A stretch of DNA of 64,000 nt from Saccharopolyspora kobensis (GCF_900108315.1 NZ_FNVB01000010.1:124001-188000); one strand, 5' to 3'; shown: positions 17,129 to 24,658, counted from the first letter of the stretch. Program-made: numbers and translations. Notes: generated by a model not told the origin, from the letters alone.

Positions 17129-18136
17129 CTAGGCCGCGCCCAGGTTCGGCACGTCGGAGCAGAGCCGGTCGACCAGCCGGTCGCCGAAGGTGCGGTCCGT
17201 CTCCAGGACCACCCGCACCGTCGCCGCCCCGTTCTCCGGGAAGCCGCGGTACTGCCCGCGCAGGTCCGCGACCGTCATCCCGCGCGCCGGCCCGTCGCCG
17301 GTCTCCACGTCGACGGGCACGACCGGGGCGAGCAGCGGCTCGACGTCGCCCACCGCGATCGCCGCCGCCAGCGGGTCGTGGCAGGCGGCCTTGCGCTCGC
17401 CGAAGGCGTGCCGCGCGTAGAAGTCCAGGTACAGGTCGAGGATCGCGGCGGTGAAGGTCGCGACCGGCGAGCCGAACTCGGCCAGTCGCCGCCGCTGCTC
17501 CTCGGTGATCGCCTCGGTCATGGTGGCGTCGAGCGGGACCAGGGTCACCGGCCAGCCGGCGCGCAGCACGATCCGCGCCGCTTCCGGGTCGTTGCTGATG
17601 TTGGCCTCGGCGACCGGCGTGACGTTGCCCGGGTGCAGCATCGCGCCGCCCATGATCGTGACGTGCTTGACCAGCCGGGGCAGTTCCGGCTCCAGCTGCA
17701 GCGCGGCGGCGAGGTTCGTCAGCGGGCCGACCGCGAGCAGGTGCACGGTGCCGGGGTTCTCCCGCGCCATGCGCACGATCAGCTCGGCGGCGGGTTCCGC
17801 GATCGGCGAAGTCCTGGGTGCCGGCAGGTCGGTGTTGCCCAGGCCGTCCGCGCCGTGCACGTCCGGCGCGAGATGCCTGTTGCCGCGCCGGTCGTGCTCG
17901 GCGCCGACGGCCACCGGGATGTCGGACCGGCCGACCAGCTCCAGCACCCGCAGCGTGTTGAGCGCCGCCGTGCCGGGGTCGGTGTTGCCGAACACCGTGG
18001 TCACCGCGCCGATCCGCACGCCCGGATCGCCGAGCAGGTACAGCAGCGCCAGCGCGTCGTCGATGCCGGTGTCGCAATCGACGATCAGGGTTTCCTCGGA
18101 CGCCATCGGTTGCTGCGCCTTTCTGCTTCGGGTCAT
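17129..18136 (-). CDS. inosine-uridine-preferring nucleoside hydrolase
   Basis: A 335-residue enzyme that hydrolyses the N-glycosidic bond of purine or pyrimidine nucleosides. The calcium-binding signature DCDTGIDDA is at residues 20-28, followed by VFGNTDPGTAALN, LAVGPLTNLA, IMGGAMLHPGN and AEANISNDPEAA, all typical of the family. The ATG at 18136 overlaps the stop of the upstream GntR gene (ATGA); an in-frame ATG at 18106 is the alternative. The genetic link suggests that GntR controls nucleoside salvage. Confidence 0.93.
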   Translation of the reverse strand: MTRSRKAQQPMASEETLIVDCDTGIDDALALLYLLGDPGVRIGAVTTVFGNTDPGTAALNTLRVLELVGRSDIPVAVGAEHDRRGNRHLAPDVHGADGLGNTDLPAPRTSPIAEPAAELIVRMARENPGTVHLLAVGPLTNLAAALQLEPELPRLVKHVTIMGGAMLHPGNVTPVAEANISNDPEAARIVLRAGWPVTLVPLDATMTEAITEEQRRRLAEFGSPVATFTAAILDLYLDFYARHAFGERKAACHDPLAAAIAVGDVEPLLAPVVPVDVETGDGPARGMTVADLRGQYRGFPENGAATVRVVLETDRTFGDRLVDRLCSDVPNLGAA

Positions 18137-18870
18137 CGGGACTGGCGCACCGGGATGCCCGGTGCGCCGCTGGGCAGCGCGTACTTGGCCGCGATCAGCG
18201 GAGCGCTCTCCACCGACACGACCTGGGTGATCAGCACGACCGGCGTGTCCGGCGACCGTCCCAGCACCTCGCCGCGACGCCGTCCGAGCACGGTCGCGGT
18301 CAGCGAACTCGTGCCGCTGAGCGGCAGGTGCAGGGCGGTGACCGCGTGCAGCATCGTGCGCGGCTGCGCCGCGGCGGCGGTCAGCGCACCGGGGAGGGCC
18401 GGGTCGACGGCGGCCAGCGCATCGTCGGGCGCGCACCACTCCTCCACCAGGCAGCTCGGCACCCCGTCGACGGCGACCACGCTCTCCCAGAACCGAATCT
18501 CGCAGCGGGCCGGGACGGGCAGGTGCTGCATGACCAGATCCGTCGGCTCCTCCACCGCCCGGACCAGCGGCCGGACCACCGCGCCGTCCCCGCCGAGCAG
18601 CTGCTCGACCGGTTGCAGCCGCTCGAAGCCGCGCCGGGCCGGGCGGGCGTTGACGGTGCGGCCCACGCCGCGCCGGACGGTGATCACGCCGTCCTCCTGC
18701 AGCAGGATCAGCGCTTCGCGCAGCGCCGGACGGCTCACCCCGAGGTCACCGGCGAGTTCCGGTTCGGCGGGCAGCGTCGAGCCCGGCGGGTAGGTACCCC
18801 GCCGGATCGCCTCGACGATCCGCTCGTAGAGCTCCACGACCGGTCGTCGCTGCGGACGCCTGGCCGCCAT
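18133..18870 (-). CDS. GntR-family regulator (HutC/UTRA type)
   Basis: A 245-residue regulator with an N-terminal winged helix (LYERIVEAIRRGTYPPGSTLP, then LGVSRPALREALILL, about 14-66) and a C-terminal UTRA-like ligand domain. It is coupled to the nucleoside hydrolase by a 4-nt overlap. Its own promoter region carries two copies of TTGTC-N-GACAA, so autoregulation by nucleoside or sugar signals is likely. Confidence 0.9.
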   Translation of the reverse strand: MAARRPQRRPVVELYERIVEAIRRGTYPPGSTLPAEPELAGDLGVSRPALREALILLQEDGVITVRRGVGRTVNARPARRGFERLQPVEQLLGGDGAVVRPLVRAVEEPTDLVMQHLPVPARCEIRFWESVVAVDGVPSCLVEEWCAPDDALAAVDPALPGALTAAAAQPRTMLHAVTALHLPLSGTSSLTATVLGRRRGEVLGRSPDTPVVLITQVVSVESAPLIAAKYALPSGAPGIPVRQSR

Positions 18871-18887
18871 GCCGAACTCCCTTGCTG

Positions 18888-18964
18888 TTGTCAGACAAGT
18901 TAGGAGAGCTCGGTCCCGGCAGTCAAACGGGTATGCGGCACGTCACCACCCTCTTGTCTGACAA
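18888..18964. promoter_or_regulatory. twin TTGTC-N-GACAA operators
   Basis: TTGTCAGACAA (18888-18898) and TTGTCTGACAA (18954-18964) are the same palindrome in opposite orientation with centres 66 bp apart. The wider 16-bp contexts are perfect complements (GCTGTTGTCAGACAAG and CTTGTCTGACAACAGC). The first lies 18 bp upstream of the GntR start codon. The spacing of about six helical turns suggests DNA looping or dual sites. Confidence 0.75.
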
Positions 18965-19110
18965 CAGCGGGCAGCGGTGAGAAACGCGCTCGGAGCAGGT
19001 CTACCTAGGTGGAACGACCGCGCGAGATGCGCGTGAACGGAGTAGACAGTACCCCCGACCGGTCCAGTCGACCCGAACCGCCGGGTCGAAGAGCTTCCAG
19101 GGAGCTAGCG

Positions 19111-20226
19111 ATGAGTCGCGTCCGAGTACTCGTGGGCACCCGCAAGGGTGCGTTCGTCCTGACCGCGGACGGCAAGCGGCAGGAGTGGGACATCAGCGGG
19201 CCGCACTTCGGCGGTTGGGAGCTCTACCACCTCAAGGGCTCCCCCGCCGATCCCGACCGGATCTACGCCTCGATGTCGCTGGGCTGGTTCGGCCAGCAGA
19301 TCCAGCGCTCCGACGACGGCGGCCGGAGCTGGCAGCCGGTCGACAACCACTTCGCCTACGAGGGAACGCCCGGCACCCACCAGTGGTTCGACGGCAGCCA
19401 GCAGCCGTGGAAGTTCACCCGCGTCTGGCACCTCGAACCATCGCCCACCGATCCGGACACCGCCTACGCCGGGGCCGAGGACGCCGCCCTGTTCCGCACC
19501 ACCGACGGCGGGCAGAGCTGGCACGAGCTGCCCGGCCTGCGGCAGCACGGATCGGCCTCCGGCTGGCAGCCCGGTGCCGGCGGCATGTGCCTGCACACGA
19601 TCATCCAGGCGCCGGAGGACGCGAACCGCTTCTACACAGCCATCTCCGCGGCGGGCGCATTCCGCACCGACGACGGCGGGCAGACCTGGAAGCCGATCAA
19701 CCGCGGCCTGCGCTCGGAGGGCATCCCGTCCCCGGATGCCGAGGTCGGCCACTGCGTGCACCGCCTGGCCGTGCACCGCGAGCGCCCGGACGTGCTGTTC
19801 ATGCAGAAGCACTGGGACGTGATGCGCAGCGATGACGCCGGCGAGTCCTGGTACGAGATCAGCGGGGACCTGCCGACCGACTTCGGCTTCCCGATCGACG
19901 TGCACGCGCACGAGCCGGACACCGTCTACGTGGTGCCGATCAAGAGCGACGAGCAGCACTACCCGCCGGAGGGCAAGCTGCGCGTGTACCGCAGCCGGAC
20001 CGGCGGCGGCGAGTGGGAGCCGCTGACCGACGGGCTGCCGCAGAGTCATTGCTACGTCAACGTTCTCCGCGATGCGATGGCGGTCGACTCGCTCGACGAG
20101 TGCGGCGTCTACTTCGGCACCACCGGCGGCCAGGTCTACGCATCGGCCGATGCCGGCGACAGCTGGCGGCCGATCGTCCGCGACCTGCCGTCGGTGCTCT
20201 CCGTGGAGGTGCAAACGCTGCCATGA
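19111..20226 (+). CDS. BNR/Asp-box beta-propeller protein (sialidase-like fold)
   Basis: A 371-residue protein built of repeated Asp-box motifs: SDDGGRSW, TTDGGQSW, TDDGGQTW, SDDAGESW, SADAGDSW. The fold is a beta-propeller of the sialidase/YVTN type. It has no signal peptide, so it is probably cytoplasmic. The N-terminus (RVLVGTRKGAFVL) matches a conserved family usually labelled 'exo-alpha-sialidase' or 'BNR repeat protein', but sialidase catalytic residues are not evident. The ATG at 19111 follows AGGGAGC. It overlaps the MoaD-like gene by 4 nt, implying joint function. Confidence 0.85.
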   Translation: MSRVRVLVGTRKGAFVLTADGKRQEWDISGPHFGGWELYHLKGSPADPDRIYASMSLGWFGQQIQRSDDGGRSWQPVDNHFAYEGTPGTHQWFDGSQQPWKFTRVWHLEPSPTDPDTAYAGAEDAALFRTTDGGQSWHELPGLRQHGSASGWQPGAGGMCLHTIIQAPEDANRFYTAISAAGAFRTDDGGQTWKPINRGLRSEGIPSPDAEVGHCVHRLAVHRERPDVLFMQKHWDVMRSDDAGESWYEISGDLPTDFGFPIDVHAHEPDTVYVVPIKSDEQHYPPEGKLRVYRSRTGGGEWEPLTDGLPQSHCYVNVLRDAMAVDSLDECGVYFGTTGGQVYASADAGDSWRPIVRDLPSVLSVEVQTLP

Positions 20227-20522
20227 TCCGCGTCCGACTCCCCAACCACCTGCGCACGCTGGCCGGGATCACCGACCGCGAGGTCGTCCTCGACCTCGAC
20301 GGGCGACCGACGCAGCGCACGGTGCTCGACGCGCTGGAAGCGCGATATCCCGTGCTGCGCGGCGCTGTTCGCGACCGCGAGACGAAGCAGCGCCGCGCGT
20401 TCATCCGCTTCTTCGCCTGCGAGCAGGACCTCTCGCACGAATCACCGGACTCCCCGCTCCCGCCGGAGGTCGCCGCCGGCGCGGAGCCGTACCTGATCGT
20501 CGGCGCCATGGCCGGTGGCTGA
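20223..20522 (+). CDS. MoaD/ThiS-like ubiquitin-fold protein
   Basis: A 99-residue beta-grasp protein beginning MIRVRLPNHLRTLAG and ending AMAGG. The C-terminal Gly-Gly is the feature that allows adenylation and thiocarboxylate or isopeptide formation in sulfur carriers and ubiquitin-like modifiers. The ATG overlaps the BNR gene's stop (ATGA). No E1-like MoeB/ThiF gene lies nearby, so activation would have to come from elsewhere. Its partner may be the propeller protein. Confidence 0.85.
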   Translation: MIRVRLPNHLRTLAGITDREVVLDLDGRPTQRTVLDALEARYPVLRGAVRDRETKQRRAFIRFFACEQDLSHESPDSPLPPEVAAGAEPYLIVGAMAGG

Positions 20523-20692
20523 GCCGACTACTTAAACGAAAGTGTGGTCGGCCAGCGCGCCCCGGCGTGTTGACCGCGCACTCGATCACGCCGGTGGAAG
20601 GTTGTCCGCGTCTCACGCGGCCGGGCCCGAAGAACCGGGTTTCACGGCCGGTTCGACGCAGAACGGCAATCAGTCAGATCGGAGTTTCCGAA

Positions 20693-20998
20693 GTGCGCAC
20701 CACGATTCGTGTCCTCCTCGCCGGCGCAGCCGCCACCGGGCTGCTCGCGATGGGCGCCAGCCCGGCGCTCGCCGCGAAGGACAAGAAGTCCGACGACGAC
20801 TCGACGGTCACCGCGGCCGCGGAAGGCGGCAACGGCGGTCACGCCGGCAACGGCGGTTTCGGCATCAACGCCTGCCCGGCGATCGGTCTGCTGGCCAAGG
20901 CCGAGGCCAGCTGCGGCGCGGGCAACGGCGGGAGCGCCAACGGCGGTGACGCCGACGCCTACGCCGAGGACGACAGCCGGGACGAAGAGGAAGAGTGA
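20693..20998 (+). CDS. small secreted Gly/Asn-rich protein with C-x12-C core (member 1)
   Basis: A 101-residue protein with a signal peptide (1-28, ending ALA-A), a charged stretch (KDKKSDDDS), a first Gly/Asn block (EGGNGGHAGNGG), a hydrophobic core with IGLL between C61 and C74, a second block (GAGNGGSANGG) and an acidic tail (DDSRDEEEE). The GTG at 20693 is required for the signal peptide. It is about 80% identical to the product of 21539-21856. The two cysteines 12 residues apart and the IGLL core recall a shortened chaplin domain, but that is inference. Its function is unknown. Confidence 0.8.
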   Translation: MRTTIRVLLAGAAATGLLAMGASPALAAKDKKSDDDSTVTAAAEGGNGGHAGNGGFGINACPAIGLLAKAEASCGAGNGGSANGGDADAYAEDDSRDEEEE

Positions 20999-21141
20999 GC
21001 TGACCCGTGCCAACCCCGACCAACCGCATCCCAGGTGATCTCGACGCGACCCCGGACCGGGAAACCCCGGCACGCGTGATCACGTCCCCGCGCGCGACCA
21101 CCACTGCGAACCGAGGAGGACCGGGACCGCGAGGCAGGACG

Positions 21142-21420
21142 GTGGCCACCGCTGTCCGCCTGCTCGGCAGCGCCGCCGTGCTCGGTCTCGGCGTGATCGC
21201 GCCGAGCCTCGTCATCGCTCCCGACGGCCTCGCCGAGCCCTCCGCCGATGCCGAGCGCGGCAACGCGGGCAGCCCGGGCGAGAAGGGCAGCGGACTCGGT
21301 GTCTGCCGACTGCTCCAGTCCAGCAACCCGATCACCATCGAGTGCTCGAGCGGGACGAACGGTTCGAGCGCGGACGGTTCCGAGTCGGTCTCCGCCCAGG
21401 GCGGCGACGAGGAGGACTGA
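21142..21420 (+). CDS. small secreted protein with C-x12-C core (member 2, diverged)
   Basis: A 92-residue protein. The hydrophobic N-terminus (about 5-26) is probably a signal peptide. The mature part has NAGSPGEKGSGLG, then C55-x12-C68 with LLQ in between, GTNGSSADG, and an acidic end GGDEED. The architecture and the exact cysteine spacing match the products of 20693 and 21539 although the sequence has drifted. The GTG at 21142 has AGGCAGGA upstream; an in-frame ATG at 21007 would put the hydrophobic segment too far inside. Confidence 0.7.
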   Translation: MATAVRLLGSAAVLGLGVIAPSLVIAPDGLAEPSADAERGNAGSPGEKGSGLGVCRLLQSSNPITIECSSGTNGSSADGSESVSAQGGDEED

Positions 21421-21450
21421 GCGGCGGCGCCTTCCGCGCCCGGACACGAG

Positions 21451-21529
21451 AATGGGTCGGCTTCCCAGTGGGAGCCGACCCATTTCCGCTGCGGGGCCCG
21501 GGTGCGGACAGTGCGAACCAGCACCCGGG
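21451..21529. terminator. two hairpins between convergent secreted-protein genes
   Basis: AATGGGTCGGCT (21451-21462) pairs perfectly with 21473-21484, and CCCGGGTGC (21497-21505) with 21521-21529. They separate the convergent genes ending at 21420 and 21539. Confidence 0.65.
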
Positions 21530-21538
21530 TCGCAACGC

Positions 21539-21856
21539 TCACTTGCCGCGCTTGTACACCCTGTCCTTGCTGTCGTCCTCGGCGTAGGCGTCGGCGTCGC
21601 CGCCATCGGCGCTGCCGCCGTTGCCCGCGCCGCACTCGGCGGAAGCCGGGGCCAGCACACCGATCGCCGGGCAGAAGTTGATGCCGAAACCGCCGTTGCC
21701 GGCGTGGCCGCCGTTGCCGCCTTCCGCGGCCGCGGTGACCGTGGAGTCGTCGTCGGACTCCTTGTCCTTCTTCGCCGCGAAGGCCGGGGACGCCGCCAGG
21801 GCGAGCACTCCGGCGGCGGACAGACCAGCGAACAGGACACGCACAGTACTGCGCAC
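21539..21856 (-). CDS. small secreted Gly/Asn-rich protein with C-x12-C core (member 3)
   Basis: A 105-residue near-duplicate of the gene at 20693 in opposite orientation. It has the same signal peptide type, the same STVTAAAEGGNGGHAGNGG block, C62-x12-C75 and the same SADGGDADAYAEDDS tail, but it ends in a basic KDRVYKRGK instead of acidic residues. The GTG at 21856 gives the intact signal peptide. Inverted, almost identical copies flank the diverged member at 21142. Confidence 0.8.
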   Translation of the reverse strand: MRSTVRVLFAGLSAAGVLALAASPAFAAKKDKESDDDSTVTAAAEGGNGGHAGNGGFGINFCPAIGVLAPASAECGAGNGGSADGGDADAYAEDDSKDRVYKRGK

Positions 21857-22061
21857 TGCATGACTCCAATCGGATTGGGAACCAGTGCCGTCAGGCTCTC
21901 CGCACCTCTCCGGCGGAAACAACCCGGACCGACGCGTGGACCTTCCCACCGGAACCCGCAGGACAAGCACATCGACATGCGAAGCGCAGCGCCGATCACC
22001 CGTAGGAGCGAACGATCTTCCTTGCCACGGCAACGAAAACGCCTGGGGCTTCGGAAAAAAT

Positions 22062-22100
22062 GAAATATGCCGACCCGCACTGAGCGGATCGGCATATTTC
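22062..22100 (-). terminator. intrinsic terminator of the 22134-22424 gene
   Basis: GAAATATGCCGA and TCGGCATATTTC form a perfect 12-bp stem. On the minus strand it is followed by ATTTTTT. A canonical U-tract terminator is unusual in such GC-rich DNA and supports a single-gene transcript. Confidence 0.8.
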
Positions 22101-22133
22101 GTCAACCAGACGCTACGGCGTTGCCCGCCGTCG

Positions 22134-22424
22134 TCAGTCGTTGCCCGCGATGGAGGAGGCGTCGCCGCCGACACCCGCGCCACCGTTACCGGCCGACGCG
22201 TTCCCGCCGTCACCGCTCGACAGGATGCTCAGGCCGCTGAGGACGTTCACGCCCACGCCACCGTTGCCACCCTGACCGTTGCCACCGTAGGCCTGGGACG
22301 ACGCGTGGTCGTCGCCCTTGCCCTTGCCGTGCCCCTTCCCGCCGCCGGCGAAGGCGGGCGAGCCGATGGCCAGCACGGTGGCGCAAGCAGCGGTGACACC
22401 GATAAGACGAAGCGAAGTACGCAT
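22134..22424 (-). CDS. small secreted Gly/Asn-rich protein without cysteines (member 4)
   Basis: A 96-residue protein with a signal peptide (1-25), a KGHGKGKGDDH basic stretch, AYGGNGQGGNGGVGVN, a hydrophobic core (VLSGLSILSS) and a second GNASAGNGGAGVGGDAS block. It has the same layout as the members at 20693 and 21539 but has lost both cysteines and the acidic tail. The ATG at 22424 follows GGGAG. Its promoter faces the gene at 22857. Confidence 0.78.
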   Translation of the reverse strand: MRTSLRLIGVTAACATVLAIGSPAFAGGGKGHGKGKGDDHASSQAYGGNGQGGNGGVGVNVLSGLSILSSGDGGNASAGNGGAGVGGDASSIAGND

Positions 22425-22856
22425 TACTTGGACTCCCATCCATGATCCGATCATCGCCGACCGGCAGTATTCCCGGGGTTTTCCGGGATTTGGGGGGTGC
22501 GCCGACCGGCACGACATACGTTGCCATCGATTCCGGGCGTCCCGCATTTCCTGCCACACCAAAGTGGATCAACCGCCACCCGGGCGGCTGCGCGATCACA
22601 CTGCGTCGTTCAACGCATCGTTCTCCATGAGCGCAACTTAACTGATCAGATGAAGAAACTCGGCTGCCGCGACAAAGATCAGGAAGTAAGATCCCGCCCG
22701 ATCACGAAACGATCAAGGAAATATCACGGCGAATTCGAGATGCGCCAAGGGCTTTCGCGCGGACTCGGCGTGAGCGGTCTCGCCGTGCGCGCCGGGCGCT
22801 GCACACCTAGCGTTCTTTAGCGATCCCGACACGGAAGTACCGCGAGGAGGCAGATC
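22425..22856. other. 432-bp divergent intergenic region, relatively AT-rich
   Basis: There is no convincing gene. CGCCGACCGGCA occurs twice (22455-22466 and 22500-22511), bracketing a small hairpin TCCCGG/CCGGGA around a GGTTTT loop. These would lie in the 5' leader or promoter of the 22134-22424 gene. The right half should hold the promoter of the gene at 22857, but no strong -35/-10 pair is evident. Confidence 0.5.
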
Positions 22857-23252
22857 ATGGGAATTCACCGCGAGGCAGCAGTCTTTCTGGCCGCGTTGGG
22901 CGCGCTGGCGGCCGGTGGCCCGGCGTTCGCCGCAACGGCTGCACCCGCCGGGCCACCGCTGCGCGTCGAAGTGGGCCAGGTGCAGTGCCTGCGCCTGGAC
23001 TCGCCGCTCGTCCCGGCACATCTGAGGCAGACCTACCCGATGGTCGAGCTGACGATGCACAGCACGGCCAGGGACGACCAGCGCGTCGGCTATTCGGTCT
23101 TGGTGAACGGAACCGAGCGCGCGGCGGGCGAGGTCGCCGGCGGCGGGACCTCGGTCAACGCGATCAGCATCGACAACGGCCGGGACTCCCGGCTCGTCGT
23201 CACCAGCGGCGGCGCTGTCGTCGTCGACCGGTTGCTGACCGGTCGCTGCTGA
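22857..23252 (+). CDS. secreted protein of unknown function
   Basis: A 131-residue protein with a signal peptide (about 1-26, ending AFAAT). The mature domain of about 100 residues looks all-beta (VEVGQVQCLRL, MVELTMHSTARDD, VGYSVLVNGTE) and has two cysteines, one near the start and one as the last residue. The ATG at 22857 follows GAGGAGGC. I do not recognise the family. The neighbours are other small exported proteins. Confidence 0.7.
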   Translation: MGIHREAAVFLAALGALAAGGPAFAATAAPAGPPLRVEVGQVQCLRLDSPLVPAHLRQTYPMVELTMHSTARDDQRVGYSVLVNGTERAAGEVAGGGTSVNAISIDNGRDSRLVVTSGGAVVVDRLLTGRC

Positions 23253-23261
23253 TCCGGCACG

Positions 23262-23312
23262 ACAACGCGAATCGGGGAGCAGACCGCGGGCCTGCTCCCC
23301 GATTCGCGTTGT
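23262..23312. terminator. 20-bp-stem hairpin between convergent genes
   Basis: A perfect 20-bp stem (23262-23281 with 23293-23312) encloses an 11-nt loop. It lies 9 bp after the stop of the secreted-protein gene. A second perfect stem, GGTGGCTCCACC with its complement around TCGC, follows at 23361-23388. Together they insulate the convergent SSI gene. Confidence 0.75.
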
Positions 23313-23543
23313 GACCGGGTTCTTCTCCTCTCACCACCGAATTCCGGCGCGACGAGTGGTGGTGGCTCCACCTCGCGGTGGAGCCACCTAGAACGGGGCG
23401 CAGGCAGCTCGCCGGGCTGAGTCACGCCCGGCGCTCGAGCCCGCCTTGGCTCCGGCCCGTGGAGTGCGCGAGGGGGGCCCACGGGACAGCGGCTTTCACG
23501 CCTCGTTCCTTGCCGTTCGCGGCAAGCCTGGGGAATGCACCGG

Positions 23544-23948
23544 TCAGAAGTCGAAGAGCACGCCGGTGCGCGCCTTGAGCGAGCACGAATTGGCCGCCGA
23601 GAGCCGGAATTCCACCGGCTTGCCCCGCCAGTTGCCCTTCGCCTCCGCGCTGACGCCGCGACGGTCCTTCGTGCAGTTGCTCGCGGTGCGCGCGTCCAGG
23701 CGCTGGATGTTCCCGTCCACGAGCTGCAGCTGGTGGCACGCCGCGACAGCCTGCGGGTGGTCGCCGCCCACCGGATCGCAGTGCAGGGTCACCGACCTCG
23801 TCTGCTGGTTGGTCTCGGTGACCGACAACGTCACCGTGCTCTGCCCCGCGGTGTTCTCACCGGCCGCCGCAGCGGCTCCGGGGATCAGCACTGCCACCGC
23901 GCACGCCACACCCGCTGCGGCCCGGCCGAGCAACCGAATTTCGGACAT
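23544..23948 (-). CDS. subtilisin-inhibitor-like (SSI family) protease inhibitor
   Basis: A 134-residue exported inhibitor with a signal peptide (1-28, AAAAA-AG). SSI family blocks are visible: HCDPVGGDHPQAVAAC, the reactive-site region CTKDRRG and the C-terminal GNWRGKPVEF followed by NSCSLKARTGVLF. Four cysteines form the usual two-disulfide pattern. By alignment with SSI (C-P-M at P3-P1), the P1 residue is K94, so trypsin-like proteases are the likely targets. It could regulate extracellular proteases during differentiation; the S8 protease at 2476 is a candidate partner only by inference. Confidence 0.88.
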   Translation of the reverse strand: MSEIRLLGRAAAGVACAVAVLIPGAAAAAGENTAGQSTVTLSVTETNQQTRSVTLHCDPVGGDHPQAVAACHQLQLVDGNIQRLDARTASNCTKDRRGVSAEAKGNWRGKPVEFRLSAANSCSLKARTGVLFDF

Positions 23949-24658
23949 TTCGCGTCATCCTCCGTCCGAGCGGAAAAGAAACCCTTTTCTTCTTTACCGC
24001 ACCGCAGACGATCGCTCCGGGCGAGCAAGAAAGGATCACCGATCGAGCGTCCCCGATCCGGTGATCGCAACTCACCGCCGAACGGTAGGCCCGGCCTCCG
24101 CGCCTCCGCCGTCCTTCGACAGGACGACGGTTGCCCCAACCCAGCGGCGGATCCACTCCAAAACCCGACTCTCGGTAATCCGAATTAACCCGCTGGCGGC
24201 ACCGCTCGACGGCATCCGACAGGTTTCGTATCGACAAATCAGCAGTTCCGCGCCATCTCCTCGTGCAGCGCACGTCGGCGCACAAATCGAATACATCCAG
24301 CCCGGAACAACCCACGGTGATTAATCTGACCACTGCCACGATGACCGCTGCCCGATCGCGTGAACACATCAGAGCGGCACCGGCGGGGCACGGCTGCTGA
24401 CAGCGAACATCCTGGCCCGATCGACGGTCATCAGCGCGAAATGACCAACGGAATATTCACGCTCTCGATCACCAAATGAGGTGAGAACCGATATTTCCGG
24501 GTTGCACGCCGTTCCGGGCGCGCTATGTTTTGGGCAGTCCCGCTGCTGCGGGATTTCTCAAATCCCGACCAGGGCCCCGCACAGCCGATGCTCCCACATT
24601 GCTGTGCGGATTCCATCCGTCGCTATTCACAAAAGTCATTATGAAAGGGATTTTCGAC
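23949..24658. other. 710-bp intergenic region, AT-richer than average
   Basis: Both strands lack an ORF with coding-like composition. The left part should contain the promoter of the SSI gene. The right end holds a promoter (TTGCAC, 16 bp, TATGTT; 24502-24529) and two hairpins leading to the gene at 24659. Nothing recognisable was seen in 24000-24480. Confidence 0.6.
24502..24609 (+). promoter_or_regulatory. promoter and structured 5' leader of the Gln/Asn-rich protein gene
   Basis: TTGCAC (24502-24507) and TATGTT (24524-24529) are spaced by 16 bp. The predicted leader of about 120 nt contains CGGGATTT/AAATCCCG (24549-24567, 3-nt loop) and CCGCACAGC/GCTGTGCGG (24577-24609, 15-nt loop), both perfect stems. 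The leader ends at AAAGGGA before the ATG at 24659. It matches no riboswitch class I know. Confidence 0.5.

Noticed and set aside
22425..22856. c-di-AMP or other riboswitch ahead of the secreted-protein genes
   Set aside because: I looked for conserved blocks of known actinobacterial riboswitches and found only simple hairpins and direct repeats.
23857..24369. 170-codon minus-strand frame upstream of the SSI gene
   Set aside because: Its composition (Cys/Arg-rich) is not coding-like, and it overlaps the SSI signal peptide and promoter in another frame.
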